Source: Berberis thunbergii
Taxonomy: Eukaryota > Streptophyta > Magnoliopsida > Ranunculales > Berberidaceae
Length of the DNA: 64,000 nucleotides
NCBI GenBank assembly: GCA_003290165.1
Contig: QNQO01001170.1
Span: forward strand, 248,001 to 312,000
Reading direction: 5' to 3'
Of this stretch, positions 47,730-59,206 are shown in pieces (within the stretch, counting starts at the first letter, position 1; each line of letters opens with the position of its first letter). Under the pieces are notes generated by a model. The model was not told the DNA's origin. It made no database searches and was given only the letters and a program-made list of their open reading frames with translations. A program made the position numbers and the translations under genes.

Positions 47730-50700
47730 TATTAGTGGAAAGATTGTGTATGATATTCTCTAGGATTATTCTGTAAATATTCTCTATGATTATTCTGTAA
47801 ATATTTTCTAGGATAGTCTATGGTAAGCTGAGTTGTATCTTTCCTAGCTTAGCTTATTTGCTACCTAGTTTAGTATTGCTAGCTTTGTATATATATCCTA
47901 AGGTTGTGGCCACTATCAATAAGAAGAAATACAGTTCCACAAAACTCTTTATGGTATCAGAGCATCTCAAGAACAGGAGATCTCATACCCACCGACGAAA
48001 CCGACAAAACCAATTTTTTTTTCAATCGTTCTCCAGCGATTGACATCTTCGATCTTCAAACACGACATCTGACTATAGAAAAATCATCATGGGTAACGAC
48101 AAGACCACAAAACCCCTCAACTCCACATCTCCATACTATCTCCATCCCTCCGACGGACCACAAATCACAATCTGTCCAATTGTGTTACGTGGTGAGTACT
48201 ACAATGAATGGGTTCGTTCGATGCAGAATAATTTTCGTGCAAGGAACAAGCTAGGCTTCCTCGATGGAACCATAGCCAAGCCGACGATAGGAACTCCAGA
48301 AGAGTCCTTATGGGTGTCGGTTAATTCCACACTCGTGGGATGGGATCCGGTCTTACGCTCATCCGTCCCCCAACCCGACGATGTGAAAGACATGTGAGAT
48401 GATATTCGACAAACGGTCCAAGAATCCATGAGTTGAAGACACTTCTGAGTGATTGCAAGCAGCGCGTTTGCCCGGTGGTGAATTACTACAACAACTTACG
48501 AAAGATATGGGATGAACTTGCGGGATATTCTTTTGTCACGACATGTACTTGTGCTGTTGAATTTGCTAAAGAACAGGAGAATGAAAATGTACATGATTTT
48601 CTTGTTGGTTTAGATTTTTCTCTTTATGGCACTGTTGTTTCCAATATTTTGATGATGGAACCTTTGCCGAGTTTAAACACGGCCTTTGCTAAAATTGCGA
48701 CTGAAGAACGTCACCAAACTGTTGCTCGAGCCCACGAAACAAAATCTGATGTTGTCGATTTCGCGGCACAAGGGACTGCTAGGGGAAGGACTCTTGCTCG
48801 TGGTAGTGAGCGTCCTCGAACCAATGGCGTCTGTCCTCACTGCGCCAAAACTGGACATGATCAAGACAGTTGTTTTCAACTGATTGGGTTCCCGGATTGG
48901 TGGTATTCTGAGAACCGCACCAATGGCGGGCAAGGTCGAGGCGGAGGCATGTCTGGACGAGGGGGAGGCAGGAGTGCAGGTAGAGGCGACCACGGGCAAG
49001 TCGCACACGCAACAGCCACCTCAAAGCTTGCTGCTAGTATAGGCTATGCTCAGGCACCGATACAGGAGTCAGATCGTAGCGGCATTCCCAGTCTCTCGGA
49101 TGATCAGTGGGCTATACTTGTGAACATGCTCAACTCTTCAAAAGGGCAGTCTTCTTCGACCGAAAAGTTGAGTAGTAAGTTTGATTTTCCCGATCAATGG
49201 ATCATCGATACCGAATGCTCGAACCACATGACTGGTAATGCTAGATTATTTGGCAAATTATTTGATGTTTCTCCTACTTCTGTTGGGCTACCTAATGGAA
49301 AAAAAACCATCGCTACTAAGGCTGGCATGATAACTTTGAGCCACAATATGGTGCTATATAATGTATTATATGTTCCAGACCTTACTTGTAATTTGTTGTC
49401 GGTGTCTCACTTGCTTGCCGATTTATATTATTCCGTCACGTTTACTGATAAACTTTGCATCATATAGGACCGCACTTTGAGGACTCTGATTGGAACGGGT
49501 GAACAATGTGATGGGGTTTACTGGTTTCGGCCTCTGCGACAACTTCGGGCTTATCAAGCAACTGTAGAGGACAAACGAGAATTGTGGCATCAAAGGCTGG
49601 GACACTCCTCTCGGCAAGTAGAATTTTTTTTGCCTGATATTATTAGGAGTAATGGAAATAAGGATGTTAGTGTTGTCCATGAACCTTGTGATATTTGTTT
49701 AAGAGTCAAACAAACTAAAAGCATGTTTCCTTTGAGTAATAGTAAAGCCACAGATGTTTTTGATTTAATCCATTGTGATATTTGGGGTGCGTATACTTTG
49801 CCTACTAGTTGTGGTGCTCGTTATTTTTTAACCATTGTTGATGACTGTTCTCGAGCCGTAGGGGTTTATTTGATAGCTAAAAAATATGAGGTGCCTCAAC
49901 TTATTCAAGATTTTTGTAGAATGGTTTCCACCCAATTTGATAAGCATGTTAAAATCCTAAGAAGTGATAACGAAAGAGAATTTACATGTCTTCATCGATT
50001 TTATGCTGACAATGGTATTCTTCATCAAACCTCTTGTGTCGACACTCCCCAACAAAATGGGAGGGTAGAACGTAAACATAGGCATATTCTTAATGTGGCT
50101 CGGGCATTACTTTTTCAAGCTAATCTTCCCATTTCTTTTTGGGGGGAGAGTATCATAACGGCTGCCTATGTAATAAACCAAACCCCTACCCCATTGCTTA
50201 AAAAAAAACCCCTCACGAGATTATCTTTGGTTCCCCTCCTAAGTATGATGCCCTTTGTGTATTCTGTTGTCTTTGTTTTGTCAAAAATCAACCGCGCGTG
50301 AAGGACAAGTTTGGTCCTCGCTCTAATCGATGTGTATTTGTGGGGTATCCATTTGGTAAAAAGGGGTGGCGTTTGTATGACTTAGAGAAAAAAATTGTTC
50401 TTTATATCTCGAGATGTTGTCTTTTGCGAAAAACAATTCCCTTTTGCTTGTGAAATCAAGTTGAACAATACTGATGATGTGCTTGAAAATGAGGAGTATT
50501 ATGACACTGTGACTTATTTTGAGGATACTCCCTTAGCAAGGGGAGTGAGGAGCACTCGGTTGTGGCGGGTGGCGGTGATGGCGGAGCTGAGGCGATTGAG
50601 CAGCCCGTTACCAGCACCTGGTGGCGGGGCTGTGGAAGTTGTACAACACATCATACCATCAGCTGGTGGCGACTTGGAGGCTGTCCAGCAGCTTGGTGTT

Positions 50701-52741
50701 GGTGAAACTTCGGATAATGGAGAGGTTGTGATTAATAAAGCAAATGTTCCGCAAGACACTGGTCGAGGTCATCGAATAAAGAAACCTTCTAGTAAACTCA
50801 ATGGCTTCATCACCAACACTGTTCGAGTTATAAACCCTGTCACATCACCTACACCTGCTCCGTTAACGTCCTCAGGTACTCCCTTTCCCATTGCTTATTA
50901 TGTAAATTGTGACAAGTTTTCTGTGAGACACACCCGTTTTCTGGCAGCAATTACTACAGGCACTGAACCCTCATCCTTTAAAGAAAATGTTAAGGATCCT
51001 GGTTGGCGGAAAGCCATGCAAGAAGAAATCGATGCCCTTGAGAGTAACGACACTTGGACTTTAGAGGACCTTCCACCTAGGAAGAAGCCAATCGGGTGTA
51101 AGTGGGTCTATAAAGTCAAGTATCGATCTGATGGTACGGTTGAACGATTGAAGGGGCGCCTAGTAGTGTACGGAAATCGACAAGTTGCAGGGATTGACTT
51201 CAATGAAACATTTGCCCCTGTAGCTAAAATGGTCACGGTTCGAACATTTTTGGCTATAGCAGTGGCAAGAAAGTCGGAACTGCACCAGATGGATGTGCAT
51301 AACACCTTTCTACATGGAGATCTTGATGAGGATGTATACATGCAACTACCTCCTAGCTTTAATTCTGCTGCTTCGGGTAAGGTGTGTCGATTACGTTAGT
51401 CATTGTATAGACTTCGTCAAGCGCCTCGGAATTGGTTTTCTAAGCTCTCGACTGCTTTGAAGGATCTTGGTTTTAAACAATCTTATGTTGATTACTCCTT
51501 GTTTAGTTATTCCAAGGGTGATGTTGCTTTACATGTTCTTGTGTATGTGGATGACATTATAATCACATGATCTTTTTCTTTGGCAATCGAAAAATTCAAG
51601 CAACAACTAAGTGAGATTCATATGAAAGACTTGGGCACTCTCAAGTACTTTCTTGGCATTGAAGTAGCACGTAGGAAGGACGGTTTATTTCTTTCACAAT
51701 GCAAATATGTTCTTGACATTGTAAGTGAGGTCGGATTACTTGGAGCACGCCCTGCTTCTACACCCATGGAATAAAACCACCATCTTGCCACCACCAATGG
51801 CGCCGTATTTGACGATCCGGAAAAATACCGGCGATTTATAGGGCGCCTAATCTACTTGACGATTACACGGCCTGAGATGTGTTACTCCGTACATATATTA
51901 GCTCAGTTTATGGGTGATCCTCGTGTTGAACATTGGGACGCCGCTTTGAGAGTTTTGCGGTATTTGAAAGGATGTCCTGGACAGGGTATTTTACTGCGCG
52001 GGGAAAGTACTTGTCAACTCTATGCATTCTGTGATAGTGACTGGGCAAGTTGTCCTTTGATTCGAAGATCATTGACTGGTTACTTTGTTTTATTAGGCTC
52101 CTCTTCTGTCTCTTGGAAAACGAAAAAACAGCCAATTGTTTCCCGATCTTCTGTGGAGGCCGAGTATAGAGGTCTATGGCCACTACTACATGTGAGTTAA
52201 AGTGGTTGAAATCCCTTTTGGCTTGTTTTGGGATATGACATGTGCGTCCCATGCGATTGTTTTGTGATAGTCAAGTTGCTCTCTATATAGAGGCTAATCC
52301 GATTTTTCATGAAAGAACGAAACATATAGAAATGGATTGTCACTTTGTTCGTGATGCCTTGCAAGATGGAACAATTTCTACGTCTCATATTCGGACTGGT
52401 GCACAACTAGTGGATATTTTGACCAAGGCTCTTGGTAAATCACAGTTTTATTTACTCCTTCGCAAGTTGGGCATTTACAATCTCCATGCTCCTACTTGAG
52501 GGGGAGTATTAGTGGAAATATTGTGTATGATATTCTCTAGGATTATTAGTGGAAAGATTGTGTATGATATTCTCTAGGATTATTCTGTAAATATTCTCTA
52601 GGATAGTCTATGGTAAGCTGAGTTTAATCTTTCCTAGCTTAGCTTATTTGCTACCTAGTTTAGTATTGCTAGTTTTGTATATATATCCCAAGGCTGTGGC
52701 CACTATCAATAAGAAGAAATACAGTTCCACAAAACTCTTTA
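47730..52741 (+). mobile_element. Decayed copia retrotransposon with TA...TA LTR termini
   Basis: The LTRs are 47730-47951 (222 bp) and 52507-52741 (235 bp). Both start tattagtgg and end ctcttta, so termini are TA...TA and not TG...CA. The primer-binding site tggtatcagagc directly follows at 47952-47963; the polypurine tract gagggggag precedes the right LTR. A 5-bp target duplication, aatct, lies at 47725-47729 and 52742-52746. The LTR length difference comes from different internal duplications of the 'attctctaggatt' region. The coding region has many stops and shifts, so it is older than the copia element at 35661. Confidence 0.92.
48089..52499 (+). pseudogene. Gag-Pol remains of copia element 2
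   Basis: In order: gag (48089-48397, then 48433-49467 after a broken joint), a CCHC knuckle CPHCAKTGHDQDSC near 48835, protease WIIDTECSNHMTG near 49197 (Asp-Thr-Glu where the family has Asp-Thr/Ser-Gly), GAG-pre-integrase LWHQRLGHSS, integrase HCDIWGAY / ILRSDNEREF / QQNGRVERKHRH (49477-50220), then RT in pieces (50395-51399 and on to about 51770) and RNase H (51856-52499). Stops occur near 48396, 49466, 51398 and 51569, and there are frameshifts near 50210 and 52196. It is not functional. Confidence 0.92.
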
Positions 52742-52944
52742 AATCTTGAGAACAGAATGCTTTGAGTACTGCGTTATGTATTTTATATGTATGAAGAGAT
52801 TGATAAAGGTCCCAAGTCATCGATGAGCTTCCATGGTAGAACTCCTTAAGAACTATACAGTTTGGAGCAGAAGTAGAGCTAAGGTGAGGCCTTCAGAACC
52901 GGTTATATTCTGTAATTCACCACTACAGTTCTTTCAAGTGTGCA

Positions 52945-54570
52945 TCGTTCCATTGAGGGTTTTTTCGTCTTTTAAATATCTTTTGGAGCACTGAAACAAT
53001 GAAAACATGTTTTTCTCTCATAGTCCACGGACTAATCTTTACCTAAACCATGTAATTAAATCCCATAATATGCAATTTCAACGTGCTTTTGATGGGAATA
53101 TGAACTTCAAAAATGCCTTCTTTTTGGGTCAGATACAATGTCATGGCAACTCGATGGATCAACTTTGCATGTTCTGTCAAACTTTGAATTTAAAAATAAA
53201 GACAAATGGTTTCTTAACTTTCAAATCTATCTTTAAATTATTTAGTCCCATATTTTTTTTGTAACTCACTTTGGAGGAGTTAATAAGGATAGTGTTTGGA
53301 CTTAGGTATGGATCCCAAGGGATATTTACTTTTGTGAAGGAGGGAAGAGATAGATCAATGTTGATCCACTCCACACGCGCCACCATTCGACCGGCCAGGT
53401 TGAGACCCAGTCTCCTCTCCACACGTTCTTCATGATTTCCTCCGCTTTTAAGACACGTTTTCTCTCAAACTGATTTTTTATCAGCCTATAAATACTTGCT
53501 CTCTCAGAGATAAAACATATCGAAAACAATCATTTTCAGAGAGTTTATTTGTTTTGTAAATAATCTATTTCAGAGAGTTTCCATAACTCTATTTTATCCA
53601 ATTTTATATTTTCGAAATCCTTTATTTATTTCTATAATTGGTTTTCATGATTTCGAGATTGGGTGAATAGATTTTCGTTCTTCAACAGTGCATGTGACTG
53701 AACGAGACAGAAAAAGTATTCTGAGTTGTTTTATCATGGGGACGACGAGGCTTACAGACTGCTTGCACAATCTTGGGCAGAGTCGCGAAACGTTTTAAAG
53801 AGAGCGACTTAGTTCGCGAGCTAACCCAAGAAAATTTCGGTAACTTTGTTCCTATTTTAATTTGCAGTAATTGTATTTCCAACAGTTCCATTGAGTGTTT
53901 TTTCGTCTTTTAAATATCTTTGAACCACATGTACAATGTGTTCACATTTGAAACAATGAAAACATGTTTTGCGCTCATAGTCCATGGACTAATCTTTACC
54001 TAAACTGTGAGACCCTTGTGTGGGCGGACCTAAGGGGGAGAGTTGGAGCCCAATAGGCATGTGGATCCCAAGAGGGGTTAGACTAGCTACCAAGGGGAGA
54101 TCATAGTCCCACATCGCCTGGTGCGGGATGGTGATGTGCTAAATATGTGCAAGGTTGGATCCCCATAGTAAGAGGCCTTTTAAAACCGTGTGAGTCGATT
54201 GGGCCCAAAGCGGACAATATCTTACTGTGCGGATCGGGTCGTTACAGAATGGTATCAGAGCCTGACCCAGCCGAAAGTGTGGCAAACGAGGACGTTGGCC
54301 CTAAGGGGGTAGACTGTGAGACCCTTGTGTGGGCGGACCTGAGGGATACATTTTAAAGCCGTGCAGATCGGTTGGGCCCAAAGCGAACAATATCTTACTG
54401 TGCAGATCGGGTCGTTACATAAACCATGTAATTAAATCCCATAATATGCAATTTCAACGTGCTTATGATGGGAATATGGACTTCAAAAATGCCTTCTTTT
54501 TTGGTCAGATACAATGTCATAGTAACTCGATGGATCAACTTTGCATGTTCTGTCCAACTTTGAGTTTAAG
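52945..54570. repeat. Tandem duplication with a 680-base spacer
   Basis: The block from 'gttccattgag' through 'catgttctgtcaaactttga' (about 52945-53190) reappears at 53884-54005 plus 54425-54565, split by the TRIM insertion. Copy 2 has about 35 extra bases early on. The 53200-53883 spacer, which contains 'cctataaatacttgctctctcag', has no recognisable gene and could be an old LTR, but lacks terminal repeats or a target duplication. Confidence 0.75.
54006..54419 (+). mobile_element. TRIM element (terminal-repeat retrotransposon in miniature)
   Basis: LTR 1 is 54006-54246 and LTR 2 is 54315-54419. Both start tgtgagacccttgtgtgggc and end gtcgttaca; LTR 2 has lost about 135 internal bases. Between them are a primer-binding site tggtatcagagc (54250-54261) and a polypurine tract aagggggtagac (54303-54314), with only 68 bases of interior. 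The target duplication taaac lies at 54001-54005 and 54420-54424. No protein is encoded. The LTR contains gtcccacatcg, a sequence identical to the plant snRNA upstream element core. Confidence 0.94.
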
Positions 54571-54599
54571 ATTGATAACCATGTAGTAGAATTTGAGCA

Positions 54600-56280
54600 G
54601 CTAAAAATCGAAAGTACCTCCATGCTCCATCACCTGCATTACTTCAAGATTAATTCACTGTACTACATAGTTTTCAACTTGTCTTTTGATCAGGTCACGT
54701 CTGACGTAGGATCAAACTTGACATGTTATGTATGCGTATATGAATTGGTTTATAATATCTTCATTCTCTGTACATTTCTTATTCTGTTTGAAGATTATCA
54801 TTAGCAACCCAACTTGGCAGCCATGAGATAGTCAGACTTTCGAAAATGATTACTCTATGCCTAATGCATGTCATGTGGATAATTATTGTACTAAGTTATA
54901 TATTATTGTATGTATTATGTGTCTATTAGTTGATGGGATAAATCTAATATCACATGAAGCATGTGCATTACAAAGTCTACTATCAGACCTTGATCTTGAT
55001 GCACCTGCCTGTTCATATCGATTTAAAATTCAAGCCTTAATAGAAAATTACAGATGATTATAAAACGTGTTTACATTAAGAGTGTACACGCTATTTTAAT
55101 GAATATGAAAATGATTTGCGAGTTCTGAATTGTAAATAGGGAAGACAACACAATTTGGAATTGACATATAAGTCATTACTATTAGCTTATTCAATAATAA
55201 CTTTAACCAGCATCATCTATATTATGACATGTTTAACCTGAAACAGTCATTTTTGTGGAGAAAACCTCCACAGATCTACAAAAAACTAAAACTAAATAGT
55301 GCCTCCAACAGACACCAAGTTGAATACAAGCAATTGAGAACATATACATGTATCTAAGACCAAGTAAGTTGGTCTAACCAATGGACCTAAACCGAATTTG
55401 ACGATGATCAATCTTTTCAGACAGGGAGTATTGAGTTAAAACATGATAATGTGGTCCATGTGTACAGTTGGTAGAGAATTAACGATGGAACTCGGTAAGA
55501 AGAGATGCGTGTAATGAAGATTGCTGTTCAAGAAGATTTAATTTTCAACTAGTAGGTGATAGAGATATGATAAGATGTTCTGGCTTTTGGTAAGCACTTA
55601 TTAGTTTCTATTATTGAATTTTGTTGACTGATAAGCTAGTATTTAAGTCGTTGCTAGGATAAAACCATCTCCTTTTCTAAAGAAAATTCTTGAGTTTTGT
55701 TGCAAGTAAAGAACACATTATATGGATTTTGTTAACTTGTTATTAATTCTCTGTGACTGAATTTTCAATTGACAACTAGCCTATGATAAGTGGGCAACCA
55801 GATAATATAACTGCGGAATCATTAATGGAAGATGGGAAAAATGGTTTAGTATTGCAGGGTTTTGACATGTATTAACTCGGTTTTAAGGTAAACAATATCA
55901 TGTTTGATGCATTAGGAGGTTCACAGGATCTAAATTGCGGTATGGGGGATTTAAAGAGAGGTCTATGAAGACATTCCTTGAAAGTTAAAGACGAAGAGAG
56001 GTCTAACTTTGATTGTGATATATTATCATTCAGATTCAGATTGTTGAATGAGCTAGGTGTAAAAGCAAGAATGAAATTCTACCTGCATTCTTCGTATTGA
56101 TATCGTTTTTGTCATTAGTTCTTTTTAATTAAGGAGTAAGGCCATGTTCCCGAATTGTTGTTTATCTTTTTATTTGCTTTTCAATATAATAAATCTCCGC
56201 TTGAGAGTGGTTAGCTCTTTTTAATAAAACTATTCCCCATGATAGAATTGTTTCAACTTGCTCTATGAAATCCCTGTAAT
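54600..56280. other. Intergenic region upstream of the second CYP74 gene
   Basis: About 1.7 kb of AT-rich DNA. Only short frames occur and none resembles a known protein. No repeats or terminal structures could be supported. Confidence 0.5.
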
Positions 56281-56291
56281 TTTATTTAAAG
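56281..56291 (+). promoter_or_regulatory. Possible TATA-like box of the second CYP74 gene
   Basis: The sequence tttatttaaag lies about 65 bases before the ATG at 56354. It is the nearest TATA-like motif. Support is positional and weak. Confidence 0.3.
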
Positions 56292-56353
56292 CTAGTATCA
56301 GCTGTAGTTTTAGACAGACATTGTCTCCATCAACCCATCTCTTCTTGTAAAAA

Positions 56354-57829
56354 ATGTCTCCTCCTCCTTCCATCAAAGCTGATAAGCAAATGTCAGATGG
56401 TTCATCATCGTCAAATCTTCCCATCAAAGAAATCCCCAGTAAATATGGGCTCCCTTTCTTTGGACCATTGAGCGATCGTCTTGATTTCTACTACAACCAA
56501 GGTCCAAGTGAGTTCTTCAAGACTAGAATGGAAAAATACAACTCAACAGTCTTCAGAACTAACATGCCTCCTGGATCCTTTATAGCTTCCGATCCAAAAG
56601 TCATTGTCCTTCTTGATGCAATTAGCTTCCCTGTTCTCTTTGACATGTCGAAGATTGAGAAGAAAAACATCTTGGATGGAACTTTCATGCCATCTTTGTC
56701 ATTATTTGGTGATTATAGTATGTGTGCCTTTCTTGACTCTTCGGAGCCAAACCATGCAAAGCTCAAACAACTATTCTTATCCCTCCTTCCTTCCCTTCAC
56801 AAAAACTTCCTCCCAGTCTTCCACAACAGCTTAAATGATCTATTCGACAATCTTGAAAACCAGATTTCAGAGAAATCAAAAGCTGACTTCAACACTCTTT
56901 GTGACAACATGTCGTTTGATTTCATTTTTCGTTTGTTCTTCAACAAAAACATTCAAGATACTAAACTTGGCTCAAAGGGTCAGTCCATTATCACAAAATG
57001 GTTGTTCTTCCAAGTTGCTCCATTGATCACTCTTGGGTTGCCTAAGGTTCTCAACTACTTGGAAGATTTTCTCTTACACACATTCCCACTTCCTTCTTTT
57101 CTTATAAAATCGGAATATAACAAGCTTTACGAAGTTGTTTATGAGTCTTCTACATCTATATTAGATGAAGCTGAACAAATGGGACTCAAAAGAGATGAAG
57201 CTGGTCACAATCTCATCTTCCTTATATGGTTCAATGCTTATGGTGGAATGAAAGCTTTGTTTCCAGCTATGATCAAATGGATAGGCTTGGCAGGACCAAA
57301 ACTACACAAGCAACTCGTCCAAGAAATCAGAGATATCATTTCATCTGAAGGAGAGTTGACTTTAACTTGTATCGAAAAAATGACATTAACCAAGTCAGTG
57401 GTTTACGAAGTACTGAGGATCGAACCACCAGTCCCATACCAGTATGGGAAGGCGAAGGAGGATATAGTTATTCAGAGTCATGATACCGTATTTGAAGTCA
57501 AGAAAGGGGAGACCATATTTGGATTTCAGCCATTAGCTACCAAATATCCAAAAGTATTTGAACATCCCGAAGAGTTCATTGCTGACAGATTTATTGGCGA
57601 AGAAGGAAATAAATTGTTGAAGTACGTGTATTGGTCTAATGGACGCGAAACGGAGGATCCAACGATGGATAATAAACAGTGTCCAGGGAAGGACCTCGTT
57701 GTTTTGCTGTCAAGGCTTATGGTGGCAGAGTTTTTTATTCGCTACGATACATTCACTGTGGATGTTGCAAACCGATTCTTGGGATCGTTTGTAACACTGA
57801 AATCATTGACCAAAGCTACAATAACCTGA
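56354..57829 (+). CDS. CYP74-family P450 without transit peptide (CYP74C-like), intronless
   Basis: This 491-residue intronless CYP74 protein acts on fatty-acid hydroperoxides. Members of this branch include 9/13-hydroperoxide lyases and 9-allene oxide synthases. Motifs: LPIKEIPSKYGLPFFGPLSDR, the TNMPPGSFIASDPKV block, the I-helix NAYGGMKALFP near 294 (Asn-Ala-Tyr, not the Asn-Ser-Phe of AOS), K-helix EVLRIEPP with ExxR, and the heme Cys443 in NKQCPGKD. No residue needed for heme binding is missing. The N-terminus is short and has Lys/Asp close to the start, with no plastid-type leader, so a cytosolic or lipid-associated site is likely. It is clearly diverged from the AOS at 40934, so they are old paralogues. 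It lacks the unusual I-helix of solanaceous CYP74D divinyl ether synthases. The product cannot be told from sequence. Confidence 0.9.
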   Translation: MSPPPSIKADKQMSDGSSSSNLPIKEIPSKYGLPFFGPLSDRLDFYYNQGPSEFFKTRMEKYNSTVFRTNMPPGSFIASDPKVIVLLDAISFPVLFDMSKIEKKNILDGTFMPSLSLFGDYSMCAFLDSSEPNHAKLKQLFLSLLPSLHKNFLPVFHNSLNDLFDNLENQISEKSKADFNTLCDNMSFDFIFRLFFNKNIQDTKLGSKGQSIITKWLFFQVAPLITLGLPKVLNYLEDFLLHTFPLPSFLIKSEYNKLYEVVYESSTSILDEAEQMGLKRDEAGHNLIFLIWFNAYGGMKALFPAMIKWIGLAGPKLHKQLVQEIRDIISSEGELTLTCIEKMTLTKSVVYEVLRIEPPVPYQYGKAKEDIVIQSHDTVFEVKKGETIFGFQPLATKYPKVFEHPEEFIADRFIGEEGNKLLKYVYWSNGRETEDPTMDNKQCPGKDLVVLLSRLMVAEFFIRYDTFTVDVANRFLGSFVTLKSLTKATIT

Positions 57830-58352
57830 AGAAGGTGGTTGAATCATTGGTTGAAATTATTAAGAAGAGGGTTTTTCAAACCTAAACACCAAACTCTAAA
57901 CTCTCACCAATTGGTCTCAACGATGGCAGCCTCTAAGGGAACTCAGACATCGTGAGTTGGTCCTTGTGATGAGAGATAGCAGGCAGCGACAGTGCCAGCT
58001 GAGTTGCCAGAGACCAGCTTGAGCTGCATGTCAATCTTTCCGAAGAGGTACTATCTCTTGGATTGGAATCCAAATCCGGATGTTTTGTCAAGGGAGAGTG
58101 AGGAGTGTTGGTTTTCTTCAAGCAAAATGTTGATTTTCTAAAAAAAACAGTAACAAACTTAAGACACAAATAAACACTGAGGATACTCTGTAATGTTCTG
58201 TTCTTCTCTGCTCTGCTTTCTGGTTTTATTATATAAGCAAATACAAATCATAACTGCAACATTACAGCCCACGCTTTCTAAAAGCAAATCTAACCACATA
58301 AACCTAACTGCTATTAGTAACTGCTGACTCTAATTCTAGCCATGCAAACCAT

Positions 58353-58451
58353 ACATAGATAACTCCTAGATACAACTAGATTAATACATAGATAACTCCT
58401 AGAGGTAACTAGATTAATACATAGATAACTCCTAGAGACAACTAGATTAAT
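58353..58451. repeat. 33-bp tandem repeat, three copies
   Basis: The unit acatagataactcctagann-aactagattaat is repeated three times, differing only at two or three bases in the middle (tac, ggt, gac). It lies in intergenic DNA between the second CYP74 gene and the LINE insertion. Confidence 0.9.
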
Positions 58452-58551
58452 ACATCAAGGAGTTCACCTTTATTGAGTACCTTCGCACGACCATCTCCTC
58501 AAGTGATGTTGAAATCTTGGTTCAAATTACTAGCTGAGACTGTGAGATCTA

Positions 58552-58710
58552 GTAATGACGCCAGAAAGATTTATGAAACAATGAAAAAATAAGAAGAAGA
58601 AGCAGGCAGCCATTTTGAAATATTTTTGTATTTGTGTGAAGAATGCCACGTACTGATGATCTGTTTTGAAGAAAATATTGGAAATGTGATGGATAGATGA
58701 TTTTATTTTA
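58552..58710. repeat. Dispersed repeat, copy 2 (first copy at 20838-20993)
   Basis: It is nearly identical to 20838-20993 over 156 bases, with about six differences; the match ends abruptly on both sides. Two copies 38 kb apart indicate a mobile family or a transposon end. Confidence 0.7.
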
Positions 58711-59206
58711 GAGATATGGAAACATTGTGGTTTTATATACAAAGTGAAAATGTGTGTTAGAAATTACAGAGCAAAGGTTGCTACTTGCTTGGGAGGTTTA
58801 ATTTTATTGAAGGCTGGCTACAGCTGAGCGGAGAAGGTGTTACCTTCATCTTCAACTCAAGCGGACCTCTATAGATTAATTATACCAGCCCCTCCAGCAG
58901 GTTGCAGTGTCATTGTTGCAGCTGCCGGGAACAGGTCGTAGTAGGGAGCAAGGAGGAGTGTGTGTTTTTGTTGTAGGGAGGAACTCGTTGTCGTAGTAGG
59001 GAGGAGAAAGATTGACACAAGGAGGAGGGAAGGAGGTGTGTTGCAAGGAGGAGGAGGTTCCGAAAAATGATTTTGTAATTTAGGCGAAATCTCATTCCTT
59101 AATTTAACCTAAGGTAAGAACGGTTCGAAAATTAATCTTGACTAATCAATAACGTTGACTTAACGGTTTCGTTAGAAAATGATGGTTCAACTCAAATGGT
59201 TTTCAA

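Noticed and set aside
53190..53884. Possible solo LTR with a TATA-like 'cctataaatac'
   Set aside because: No terminal TG...CA pair with a matching target duplication could be placed; its borders coincide with the ends of the surrounding tandem duplication instead.
56354..57829. Calling the second CYP74 a divinyl ether synthase (CYP74D)
   Set aside because: Its I-helix and Cys-loop context are closer to the AOS/CYP74C type; activity cannot be decided from sequence alone.
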